Below, one piece after another: positions 1 through 5,577 of a DNA stretch of 11,963 bases (the first letter of the stretch is position 1; the number at the start of each line of letters is the position of its first letter). The notes beneath the pieces are model-generated. The model saw only the letters and a program-made list of their open reading frames with translations, had not been told where the DNA came from and made no database searches. Location of the stretch: assembly GCA_031284345.1 (NCBI GenBank), contig JAITAC010000061.1, forward strand, positions 1 through 11,963, written 5' to 3'. The stretch comes from Holosporaceae bacterium. GTDB lineage: Bacteria; Pseudomonadota; Alphaproteobacteria; UBA3830. The translations under genes and the position numbers were made by a program.

Positions 1-1
1 T

Positions 2-361
2 ACCAAGATAAGCAATGCAAGTAATTCTAATAATTCAAGAAAAATTACTAGTTCGAATAATTCTAATAATAATTCAAAAAAGATTACTGGTTCGAATAAT
101 TCTAATAATAATTCAAAAAAGATTACTGGTTCGGGAAAAAAGCGCTCTTCTCAAGATTCCTATTCAATTGATGAAGGATATATAGATGGGAAGTATCGAG
201 ATGAAACCGAGGAGAAGTATCGAGATGAAATTGAGGAGAAGTATCAAGATAAAATTGAGAAGCAGAGACGTAAATTAGAAAAGAAGTTAGAGGATAGAAA
301 CTCCCAACGCCAAGCGTACGGATCGAACCAAAGACGTAGAAAGAATAAATACAATTGGTAG
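2..361 (+). CDS. Low-complexity repeat protein of unknown function, 5'-truncated by the window edge
   Basis: An open frame enters from the left edge and ends at TAG 359-361, giving 119 codons; the start lies outside the window. Residues 1-45 of the visible part are rich in Asn, Ser and Lys and consist of three degenerate 13-residue repeats. Residues 63-86 are three copies of an 8-residue charged repeat of the form K-Y-R-D-E-x-E-E, followed by a Lys/Arg/Glu-rich stretch that could form a coiled coil and a basic end finishing in Asn-Trp. No Cys and no membrane segment are visible. The repeats keep the frame, which supports real coding. The next gene begins 32 nt downstream on the same strand, so they may be cotranscribed. 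I do not recognise a family; it could be the tail of a larger surface or nucleic-acid-binding protein. Function is unknown. Confidence 0.6.
   Translation, partial: TKISNASNSNNSRKITSSNNSNNNSKKITGSNNSNNNSKKITGSGKKRSSQDSYSIDEGYIDGKYRDETEEKYRDEIEEKYQDKIEKQRRKLEKKLEDRNSQRQAYGSNQRRRKNKYNW
11..127 (+). repeat. Three degenerate 39-nt tandem repeats inside a coding region
   Basis: Copies at 11-49, 50-88 and 89-127 encode 13-residue units of the type G-S-N-N-S-N-N-N-S-K-K-I-T. Copies two and three are nearly identical in DNA; the first has diverged. The unit is a multiple of three, so copy-number change would not break the frame. Confidence 0.8.
188..259 (+). repeat. Three 24-nt tandem repeats inside a coding region
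   Basis: Copies at 188-211, 212-235 and 236-259 encode 8-residue charged units (GKYRDETE, EKYRDEIE, EKYQDKIE). They lie in the same truncated gene as the 39-nt repeats, so this protein has two separate expanded repeat blocks. Confidence 0.75.
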
Positions 362-393
362 TTGTTTGTTTTGGTTAAATGCTAGGATGAATT

Positions 394-1470
394 ATGAAAA
401 AAATTATTGCAACTATTTGCTCTTGTGCTGTGTGTTTTTTCGATATCCACACACTTCAGGAAAAAACTGATAGCGGTGGAGAAATACCGCAGAAGCAGGT
501 ATCTTCCATAACTAGCGACCATCATACGACAACAGAAACGGGCATTTGCCCGTTTCTTGTTTCCGACAATAACGAAACAGATGTTATGAACTGTAGTTTG
601 CCATTGATGAGTACTCCTTTGGAGTCTGGCATCATAAGTTCCACCTCTTCGAGTAGTACAAGTTCATCATCCAGCAGTGCTTTAGGAAATACATATGTTC
701 CTGAAAAACAAATGCTTAAATCCGTATTCAATCTATGTCGTGAGGCAATAGATGGCCTCTGGAACGTAAGAATTGGAACAGTTGATAAGATTGTGAATGA
801 GACCAACAATATATTGTTGGAATTGCGAAAAATAGTTGATACGATTCCCAAAAATATTATTGCTAGTGAATCCGTCAATGCGGTTTTTTCCAATATTACC
901 GAGAGTCTTTTTCTTCTAGAAAAAGTTCATACTTCTCCCCAAGATTATGGTGGTTTTTTGGAAGGATCGAGCGCTCCACATCCCCAATGTAGTGGCGAAA
1001 GTGAAGCGAAGAGCTCAGCTGACGATGAATCTGAAATTGATCTATCTGATGTCGATGCTGTCCCCAAAATCATAAAAATGACCATCGATAGCATTAAGAA
1101 TGTCGCAAAACTTTTTTCTCCGCTACCGGAACAAACAGAAGAATGGGAAAATTCCTCAGAAACTATCATAAACAAGAGAAAAACTCCGGAAATCCACAAT
1201 ACTTATTTTAGTTCACCGTTAGCTTTATCGACGTCGTCGTTTATGGTGCAGCCTTCTTTTCTAGCATCGTTAGCTTTTGTTCCGGATCTTGAGTTGGTAT
1301 CTGATATGGATCCGCAAAGTATGTATTATGAAAATATTTGGGATAATGACGAACTTAGTTTGCAAGTTTGGCGGAAATCTAAAGTCCAAAAAAGACGACG
1401 TGTACGAGAAAAAAGTCAGTCTCGAAAACTCATAAAAAGCTCGTTAAAATTAAATAGGCGAAAAAAATGA
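394..1470 (+). CDS. Hypothetical protein with serine tract and basic tail, possibly exported
   Basis: 358 residues. The ATG follows AGGA at 384-387 with 6 nt spacing, a good ribosome-binding site. The N-terminus (Lys-Lys, then hydrophobic residues about 4-16 with three Cys) resembles a short signal sequence, but I see no clear cleavage site or lipobox. A tract made almost only of Ser and Thr covers residues 82-95. Residues 104-178 and 222-242 look like amphipathic helices. Residues 202-221 are acidic, and the last 32 residues (327-358) are strongly basic, rich in Lys and Arg. The stop overlaps the start of the next gene (ATGA), which suggests translational coupling and a shared role. I do not recognise a family. 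The helices plus a basic tail could fit a surface or scaffold protein, but that is a guess. Confidence 0.7.
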   Translation: MKKIIATICSCAVCFFDIHTLQEKTDSGGEIPQKQVSSITSDHHTTTETGICPFLVSDNNETDVMNCSLPLMSTPLESGIISSTSSSSTSSSSSSALGNTYVPEKQMLKSVFNLCREAIDGLWNVRIGTVDKIVNETNNILLELRKIVDTIPKNIIASESVNAVFSNITESLFLLEKVHTSPQDYGGFLEGSSAPHPQCSGESEAKSSADDESEIDLSDVDAVPKIIKMTIDSIKNVAKLFSPLPEQTEEWENSSETIINKRKTPEIHNTYFSSPLALSTSSFMVQPSFLASLAFVPDLELVSDMDPQSMYYENIWDNDELSLQVWRKSKVQKRRRVREKSQSRKLIKSSLKLNRRKK

Positions 1471-1985
1471 TTAAAAATAGATTTATATCCTGTATGTTTT
1501 TTTTTACGATTTTTGTTGAAATCGGCAGTGCGCAGGCAGTTCATGATGGGAATTTGCTGCTAAAAGGAATTGCGCTCATGAGAGAAATCACCAAATATGA
1601 GCTGCAATACATTGAAATATCCGGAGCAGGTAACGAAAAAATCACCAAAGAAGAAAAATTCGCTATTCGGAATGAATTGCATAGTAGATGTAGAAGAATA
1701 GGGATATCCGACAGTGTGCCGGATCAATTATTGGTGCTCATGGGTCCTGATATTGTTGAAGCGCTCATGTTTTCTATTGAAGATACTGATCCGCATGTTG
1801 TGTCTCATCAACTTACCACTACTATGGAAATACTGAACGAAATATGTACTTTCATAAATCCCCCCTATAAATATCAGATCCAAAAACTAAAAGAGAGGAT
1901 TTTAATTTTTCGTAATGGCTGGAAGAAAAAAGTAGAGAAAAAAAATTCCGACATGCGAAAAAGTCACAAAGACATAGGTTTTTAA
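1467..1985 (+). CDS. Exported hypothetical protein
   Basis: 172 residues. The ATG overlaps the stop of the preceding gene by 4 nt (ATGA), so translation is probably coupled. The N-terminus is a typical Sec signal peptide: basic residues at 3-5, a hydrophobic core with several Phe at about 6-17, and a likely signal peptidase I site after Ala24 (S-A-Q-A, then V-H-D). The mature part looks helical, with many charged residues, and ends in a Lys-rich stretch (residues about 152-168). Cysteines are sparse. No enzymatic motif is visible and I do not recognise a family. Together with the partner gene just upstream it probably forms a two-gene unit encoding envelope or secreted proteins. Confidence is high that it is a real gene and that it is exported, and low for any function. 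Confidence 0.72.
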   Translation: MIKNRFISCMFFFTIFVEIGSAQAVHDGNLLLKGIALMREITKYELQYIEISGAGNEKITKEEKFAIRNELHSRCRRIGISDSVPDQLLVLMGPDIVEALMFSIEDTDPHVVSHQLTTTMEILNEICTFINPPYKYQIQKLKERILIFRNGWKKKVEKKNSDMRKSHKDIGF

Positions 1986-2016
1986 GAACTCTATTGAAGT
2001 TTTTTGAAAAAAAATG

Positions 2017-2036
2017 TAGGATTCGATGAAATCCTA
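2017..2036 (+). other. Small hairpin, with possible overlapping promoter, ahead of the ferredoxin gene
   Basis: TAGGATT at 2017-2023 and AATCCTA at 2030-2036 form a perfect 7-bp stem with a 6-nt loop. No T-run follows on the plus strand, so it is a poor terminator in that direction. A weak sigma70-like pair, TTGAAG (1994-1999) and TAGGAT (2017-2022) with 17-nt spacing, overlaps its left arm. It may be a promoter with an operator-like site for the ferredoxin gene, or chance. Confidence 0.25.
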
Positions 2037-2056
2037 ATGTGTTTGTGGAGATCGTA

Positions 2057-2224
2057 ATGGAGATTATCATAGAAAAGTGCAAAAAATGCTTTTCCTGCGA
2101 AGAGGTTTGTCCTGTTGGAGCCATTTCCGAGAATAATGGAGTTATGGTCATAGATAAAAGCATCTGTCTAGAGTGCGGGTGCTGCGCTGCTTCTTGCCCA
2201 TCCAGAGCGATAATATTCGACTGA
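2057..2224 (+). CDS. Small 2[4Fe-4S] ferredoxin (4Fe-4S dicluster domain protein)
   Basis: 55 residues from the ATG at 2057, which has GGAG at 2047-2050 with 6 nt spacing. A GTG at 2039 would add six residues but has no better site upstream. Two classical cluster motifs are visible: C-K-K-C-F-S-C-E-E-V-C-P near the N-terminus and C-L-E-C-G-C-C-A-A-S-C-P-S near the C-terminus, so all eight ligands of two [4Fe-4S] clusters are present. Each motif's last Cys is followed by Pro, as usual in bacterial-type ferredoxins. It would act as a cytoplasmic low-potential electron carrier; the partner enzyme is not in the window. The gene stands alone between an exported-protein pair and secG. Its length matches the family. 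I am sure of the fold and unsure of the redox partner. Confidence 0.9.
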   Translation: MEIIIEKCKKCFSCEEVCPVGAISENNGVMVIDKSICLECGCCAASCPSRAIIFD

Positions 2225-2225
2225 T

Positions 2226-2258
2226 TATCTGCTATTGTGGTATAGCAGATATGTTTTT
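2226..2258 (+). terminator. Likely intrinsic terminator after the ferredoxin gene
   Basis: A perfect 10-bp stem (2226-2235 with 2242-2251, core ATCTGCTAT / ATAGCAGAT) with a 6-nt loop starts 2 nt after the ferredoxin stop and is followed by five T at 2254-2258. The stem is not very GC-rich and the T-run is short, so termination may be partial. It would separate ferredoxin transcription from secG. Confidence 0.5.
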
Positions 2259-2279
2259 AGATTTATGGAGTGATTTTTA

Positions 2280-2987
2280 ATGCAGCATTTTTTATTAGCC
2301 TTTCATTTTGTTTTAGCTTTTGCCATAGTTGGACTTATTTTGCTTCAGAAGCATGATTCTGATGGAGCTCTCGGATCCAGCGGTGGTGGAGCTGGTAGCA
2401 GCATGTTTTCCGTTCGCGGACAGGCTAATCTATTAACCCGAGCTACGGCAATTCTCATGACGATTTTCATAATAAATTGCATCATATTGGGACGAATTCA
2501 CAAGCATAAGGTGACAGAAGGATCTCTGATAGACAATGTGGACGCAAATACCAGCGCTCCAATCTCGCAGAGCAAACCAGATGCGGCTTCGGAAGTCCCG
2601 CCGCAGCCTAATGTTGATGCCAAGAATGCGGCCACTGTGGAAACTGCTTCGAAATCCAAGAATGCGGCCACTGTGGAAACTGCTCCGGAATCCAAGAATA
2701 CGGCCACTGAGGAAACTGCTTCGAAATCAAAGAATGCGGCCACTGAGGAAACTACTCCGGAATCAAAGAATGCGGCCACTGAGGAAACTGCTCCGGAATC
2801 CAAGAATGCGGCCACTGAGGAAACTGCTCCGGAATCCAAGAATACGGCCACTGAGGAAACTGCTCCGGAATCCAAGAATGCGGCAACATCTGATTTGTCG
2901 TTGGGGGACAGTGGCACTGACGACGAGGAAGTCGCTGCGGATTCAGCCTGGGACACCAAAAGCGCTCAGAAAAAAAATAAAGGATAA
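2280..2987 (+). CDS. secG: Preprotein translocase subunit SecG with a long repetitive C-terminal extension
   Basis: 235 residues; the ATG follows GGAG (2267-2270) with 9 nt spacing. SecG is the small integral membrane subunit of the SecYEG translocon and assists SecA-driven protein export. Residues 3-21 are the first membrane helix, followed by the family loop L-I-L-L-Q, then a Gly/Ser-rich segment (about 29-41) and the second helix (53-72). The core therefore ends near residue 77, as in ordinary SecG proteins of about 75-120 residues. The rest is a hydrophilic tail: residues 115-198 are seven 12-residue repeats of K-N-A-A-T-E-E-T-A-P-E-S type, ending in an acidic then Lys-rich tip. Both SecG termini normally face the periplasm, so this tail would be periplasmic if topology is standard. 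kdsA starts 3 nt downstream. The identity of the core is solid; the tail has no known role. Confidence 0.9.
   Translation: MQHFLLAFHFVLAFAIVGLILLQKHDSDGALGSSGGGAGSSMFSVRGQANLLTRATAILMTIFIINCIILGRIHKHKVTEGSLIDNVDANTSAPISQSKPDAASEVPPQPNVDAKNAATVETASKSKNAATVETAPESKNTATEETASKSKNAATEETTPESKNAATEETAPESKNAATEETAPESKNTATEETAPESKNAATSDLSLGDSGTDDEEVAADSAWDTKSAQKKNKG
2622..2891 (+). repeat. 36-nt tandem repeats (seven full copies plus part of an eighth) in the secG tail
   Basis: Seven contiguous 36-nt units run 2622-2873, each encoding a variant of KNAATEETAPES, with a partial unit to 2891. Variation is concentrated at a few codons (Ala/Thr at position 3, Val/Glu at 6, Ser-Lys/Pro-Glu at 10-11), giving a patchwork expected from unequal crossing-over. 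The repeat also keeps two other frames open, which explains long false frames there. Confidence 0.92.
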
Positions 2988-2990
2988 TTA

Positions 2991-3842
2991 ATGGCGGAAA
3001 TAAAAGTCGTGAATGTTGGTGGTATTGGGATAGCAAATACTCGTCCAATGGTTTTGATAGCTGGTCCCTGCGCTCTTGAGAGTCGCGATTGTGCCTTGAG
3101 AATCGCTGATCAGTTGGTGAAAATAACCGATGACCTGAAAATTCCATTCATATACAAAGCATCCTTCGACAAAGCCAACAGAACCAGCTTAAATGCCAAA
3201 AGAGGCGTTAGCATTGACGAAGGCTTGGAAATATTTAGCCTGATAAAAGCAACGTACGGTTGTCCGATAATTACCGATGTGCATGAATCGCAGCAATGTG
3301 GCATTCTAGCGGAAGTGGTTGAAGTTCTGCAGATCCCAGCTTTCCTATGTCGCCAGACGGATCTACTTGTGGCTGCGGCCAAAACCGGAAAAGCCATAAA
3401 TGTGAAAAAAGGTCAATTTTTGGCTCCGTGGGATATGGAAAACGTCTGCAAAAAACTCGCCGATTCCGGAAACGATAATATTATGCTCTGTGAGCGAGGC
3501 ACTTGCTTCGGCTACAATCGACTGATCTCCGATATGAGATCACTGAGAATCATGGGATCATACGGGTATCCGATAATATTCGACGCCACCCATTCGGTTC
3601 AGGAGCCCGGAGGACTGGGAACTTCTAGCGGCGGCAATCGAGAATATATCGAGCCATTGGCCCGAGCTGCTCTAGCCGTTGGAGTCGCGGGTATATTCCT
3701 GGAGACGCACTACGATCCGGCAATTTCCATATCCGACGGACCCAACATGATGCCGCTGCACGCCATAAAAAATTTTCTGATCTCCATGAAACGTTTCGAT
3801 GAACTTGCTAAAGACTCTAACTATTTGGATATATCCGGATAA
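2991..3842 (+). CDS. kdsA: 3-deoxy-8-phosphooctulonate synthase (Kdo-8-phosphate synthase)
   Basis: 283 residues, the usual length. The enzyme condenses phosphoenolpyruvate with D-arabinose 5-phosphate to give Kdo-8-phosphate in the cytoplasm, the entry step to the Kdo sugar of lipid A-core LPS. Recognisable blocks are AGPCALESRD (24-33), KASFDKANR (56-64), the H-E-S block near 98, AFLCRQTDLL (117-126), INVKKGQFLAPWD (136-148), the F-D-A-T-H-S-V-Q block (197-204) and the SGG loop (213-215). Cys27, His201, Glu238 and Asp249 match the metal ligands of the Aquifex-type class; the metal-independent E. coli enzyme has Asn at the Cys position. So I infer the metal-dependent class. The gene lies 3 nt after secG and its stop overlaps the next start (TAATG), which indicates one operon. 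It implies that the organism makes Kdo and probably LPS. Confidence 0.96.
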   Translation: MAEIKVVNVGGIGIANTRPMVLIAGPCALESRDCALRIADQLVKITDDLKIPFIYKASFDKANRTSLNAKRGVSIDEGLEIFSLIKATYGCPIITDVHESQQCGILAEVVEVLQIPAFLCRQTDLLVAAAKTGKAINVKKGQFLAPWDMENVCKKLADSGNDNIMLCERGTCFGYNRLISDMRSLRIMGSYGYPIIFDATHSVQEPGGLGTSSGGNREYIEPLARAALAVGVAGIFLETHYDPAISISDGPNMMPLHAIKNFLISMKRFDELAKDSNYLDISG

Positions 3843-4156
3843 TGTTTTCCTATTCTGCGCATAAAAACCTGAAATTTATCACTTCCAATATAATTTGGAT
3901 TTGCATTGTGGGATATTTTCTATTCCACATGTTCAGTGGAGCGCGGGGTGCCGTCTCCTGGATGAAGCTTAGTCATGAAGTAGCAACACTGGAGCGGGAA
4001 TTGGCGTCCATTCGGGAAGAAAACGCTTTTTTGGAAAATAAAATCAAACTAATAAAAAACGATAACCTGGATTTGGATCTGCTGGAAGAACAAGCTCGCA
4101 ATATACTTGGTATGGCTCAGGAAAACGACGTGATCGTGCTATTGCCCCACAGATAA
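3842..4156 (+). CDS. ftsB: FtsB/DivIC-family septum formation initiator
   Basis: 104 residues. The ATG shares one base with the kdsA stop (TAATG), so translation is probably coupled. FtsB is a bitopic inner-membrane protein that joins FtsL and FtsQ in the divisome and helps activate septal wall synthesis. The layout fits: a short cytoplasmic N-terminus, one membrane helix at about 13-31, a coiled coil at about 41-75 with Glu, Lys and Leu spacing, and the family's C-terminal block L-L-E-E-Q-A-R-N-I-L-G (80-90) followed by an Asp-Val-Ile-Val segment. The position after kdsA matches alphaproteobacterial gene order, where eno usually sits between them; eno is absent here. Small proteins of this family diverge fast, so the assignment rests on architecture, the C-terminal block and synteny together. 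Confidence 0.87.
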   Translation: MFSYSAHKNLKFITSNIIWICIVGYFLFHMFSGARGAVSWMKLSHEVATLERELASIREENAFLENKIKLIKNDNLDLDLLEEQARNILGMAQENDVIVLLPHR

Positions 4157-4244
4157 ACGCATCATGGGACTGCGGAATTTGATGTCCATCATTTCATAAG
4201 CCAGTTTACCACTCTGGTGATTTTGGACTGTACATTTATTTGAT

Positions 4245-4985
4245 TCATTCTCCCCCATAATCCCCGAAATCGTTTTCCTGCGACACATTTATGTCGGGAG
4301 TCAATATTTTTTCCGGAGTTTCGCAATTGCACGGACTATTTTTTAAGTATTTTATCAGCAGGAAATTTCGGCATATCCAGCAGGTATTGGCGGAAATTTT
4401 TACATGTATGGCGTTGTCGGCTATAAAAGGAAAATTGTCGGCGGTATCGATGACGAAGGCAATGACGTCTTGCGCATCGATGGTATCCACATGAATCTTG
4501 GGATCCCGGATATATGCGCAGAAATAATCCGATGTTTCGAGATAATTGCCAAAGTATAGGTGGCTAAATGGCATTGTCAGGTCCGGCTCAACGGCGTAGA
4601 CGAGCGGACGTCCATTGCCATCTTTGGCTTGTTTTTCGGGGATTCCTATGGTTTTAAAAGGCACATTTCCCACGTAATTATTGATCAACCCGCCAGCGGT
4701 GGATTCCAGACCATCGCCGCCATTGGCCGGACGCGGTAATCGGTTACTGCAGGTCAGATATGCGGCCAGTGAGGCCGTTACGATTTCGATATTTTCTTTT
4801 GTCACTTTTGCTTTCATAATTTTATTGGCGATTTTTATTTTTGTGATAAAAAAACCGGAGATCAGTCCGATAATTGATATGACAATGGCCATTTCCAGCA
4901 GTAGTGATCCGCGAAAATATATTTTTTGTGGGTTAAAAAATTTTGAACATAATGATGCAATCTTGGTTTTTATTTTTAATGTCAT
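4245..4985 (-). CDS. Prepilin-like (pseudopilin) protein with Cys-rich C-terminus
   Basis: 246 residues from the ATG at 4985; a TTG at 4997 would add four. A type III prepilin cleavage site is visible: Gly26, then S-L-L-L-E-M with Glu at +5 of the mature protein, then a hydrophobic helix (about 27-45). A prepilin peptidase would cut after Gly26 and methylate the new N-terminus. The middle has L-P-R-P-A-N-G-G-D-G and the V-P-F-K-T-I-G-I-P / D-G-N-G-R-P-L-V-Y-A-V blocks seen in many prepilin-like proteins of Alphaproteobacteria. The C-terminal third has a Cys cluster (C-W-I-C, then C-N-C). Its start lies 53 nt inside the upstream prepilin gene with no strong ribosome-binding site, so coupling is likely. 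It is last in a three-gene operon and convergent with ftsB; I see no clear terminator in the gap. It is probably a minor pilin or pseudopilin. Confidence 0.82.
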   Translation of the reverse strand: MTLKIKTKIASLCSKFFNPQKIYFRGSLLLEMAIVISIIGLISGFFITKIKIANKIMKAKVTKENIEIVTASLAAYLTCSNRLPRPANGGDGLESTAGGLINNYVGNVPFKTIGIPEKQAKDGNGRPLVYAVEPDLTMPFSHLYFGNYLETSDYFCAYIRDPKIHVDTIDAQDVIAFVIDTADNFPFIADNAIHVKISANTCWICRNFLLIKYLKNSPCNCETPEKILTPDINVSQENDFGDYGGE

Positions 4986-5577
4986 ATTTTGGTCCAATTG
5001 CGGCTGTGTCGGATGCTCGGAGAGTTATCACGTCGCCGGTTGATGGATCTCCGGTGTCGGAATTTTTATCTATGAAATAGGCGTCTTCCTGGGATATTAT
5101 GCCGCTGAAGCGTTTATTATCTTCAGTTCCTCCGGACAAGATTATCCAGGTTCCGGGGTATCCGGCAATATTGGTGGATACGCTGTAGTATCCGCCGATT
5201 TTGCAGGTGGGATGGCCGTTATTCATTTCCAGGTGTATTATATCGGAGGCTCCCAAATGTTTCCAGAATCGTCGGGAATCGTCGATGGAGGCAATAGCGC
5301 CATCGCCCCGACCGTTTTCGACGGCGGAACCGATCATATCGTTGGCGGCAACCAGATCTCCGGGCATGCTTCCGTATTTTTCCATGAACGCCTGGACAGC
5401 GATTCGGAAAGAATTTACCTGTTCGATGACGGATCTTAGTTTAGCGGTATGGATTAGTTCTTTTCCCTTTAGCGTAAAGCTTGTGATTAATCCTATGACG
5501 ACAATTGCGATGGCAACTTCGATCAGGGAGAATCCGGCGGAGTTATTTTTTAATTTGTTTTTGGGTTGTGGTGTCAT
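4933..5577 (-). CDS. Prepilin-type N-terminal cleavage/methylation domain protein (pilin or pseudopilin)
   Basis: 214 residues from the ATG at 5577, chosen because GAGG lies 7 nt upstream; a TTG at 5583 would sit on top of that site. The signature is near perfect: A-G, then F-S-L-I-E-V-A-I-A-I-V-V-I-G, with cleavage after Gly15 and Glu at +5 of the mature protein, and a hydrophobic helix to about residue 35. The segment Y-G-S-M-P-G-D-L-V-A-A matches a motif common in type II secretion and type IV pilin-like proteins. The rest looks like a globular beta domain with one Cys near the middle and one near the end. It overlaps the secretin gene by 35 nt and the next prepilin gene by 53 nt. It may be the main subunit of a short pseudopilus or pilus built through the neighbouring secretin. 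No assembly ATPase or platform protein is in the window. Confidence 0.88.
   Translation of the reverse strand: MTPQPKNKLKNNSAGFSLIEVAIAIVVIGLITSFTLKGKELIHTAKLRSVIEQVNSFRIAVQAFMEKYGSMPGDLVAANDMIGSAVENGRGDGAIASIDDSRRFWKHLGASDIIHLEMNNGHPTCKIGGYYSVSTNIAGYPGTWIILSGGTEDNKRFSGIISQEDAYFIDKNSDTGDPSTGDVITLRASDTAAIGPKYDIKNKNQDCIIMFKIF

Noticed and set aside
11..127. CRISPR array
   Set aside because: The units are contiguous with no unique spacers and encode in-frame protein repeats.
2037..2057. Tiny leader peptide frame (ATG TGT TTG TGG AGA TCG TAA) whose stop overlaps the ferredoxin ATG
   Set aside because: Six codons with no clear ribosome-binding site. The TAATG overlap is suggestive but too easily made by chance.
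2498..2991. Two long open frames, one on each strand, across the secG tail
   Set aside because: They exist because the 36-nt repeat keeps several frames open. Their sequences are periodic copies, and they lack start signals independent of secG.
4157..4244. Possible bidirectional terminator between ftsB and the last prepilin gene
   Set aside because: Only short or imperfect stems are visible (for example CCAG/CTGG) and none is followed by a T-run on either strand.
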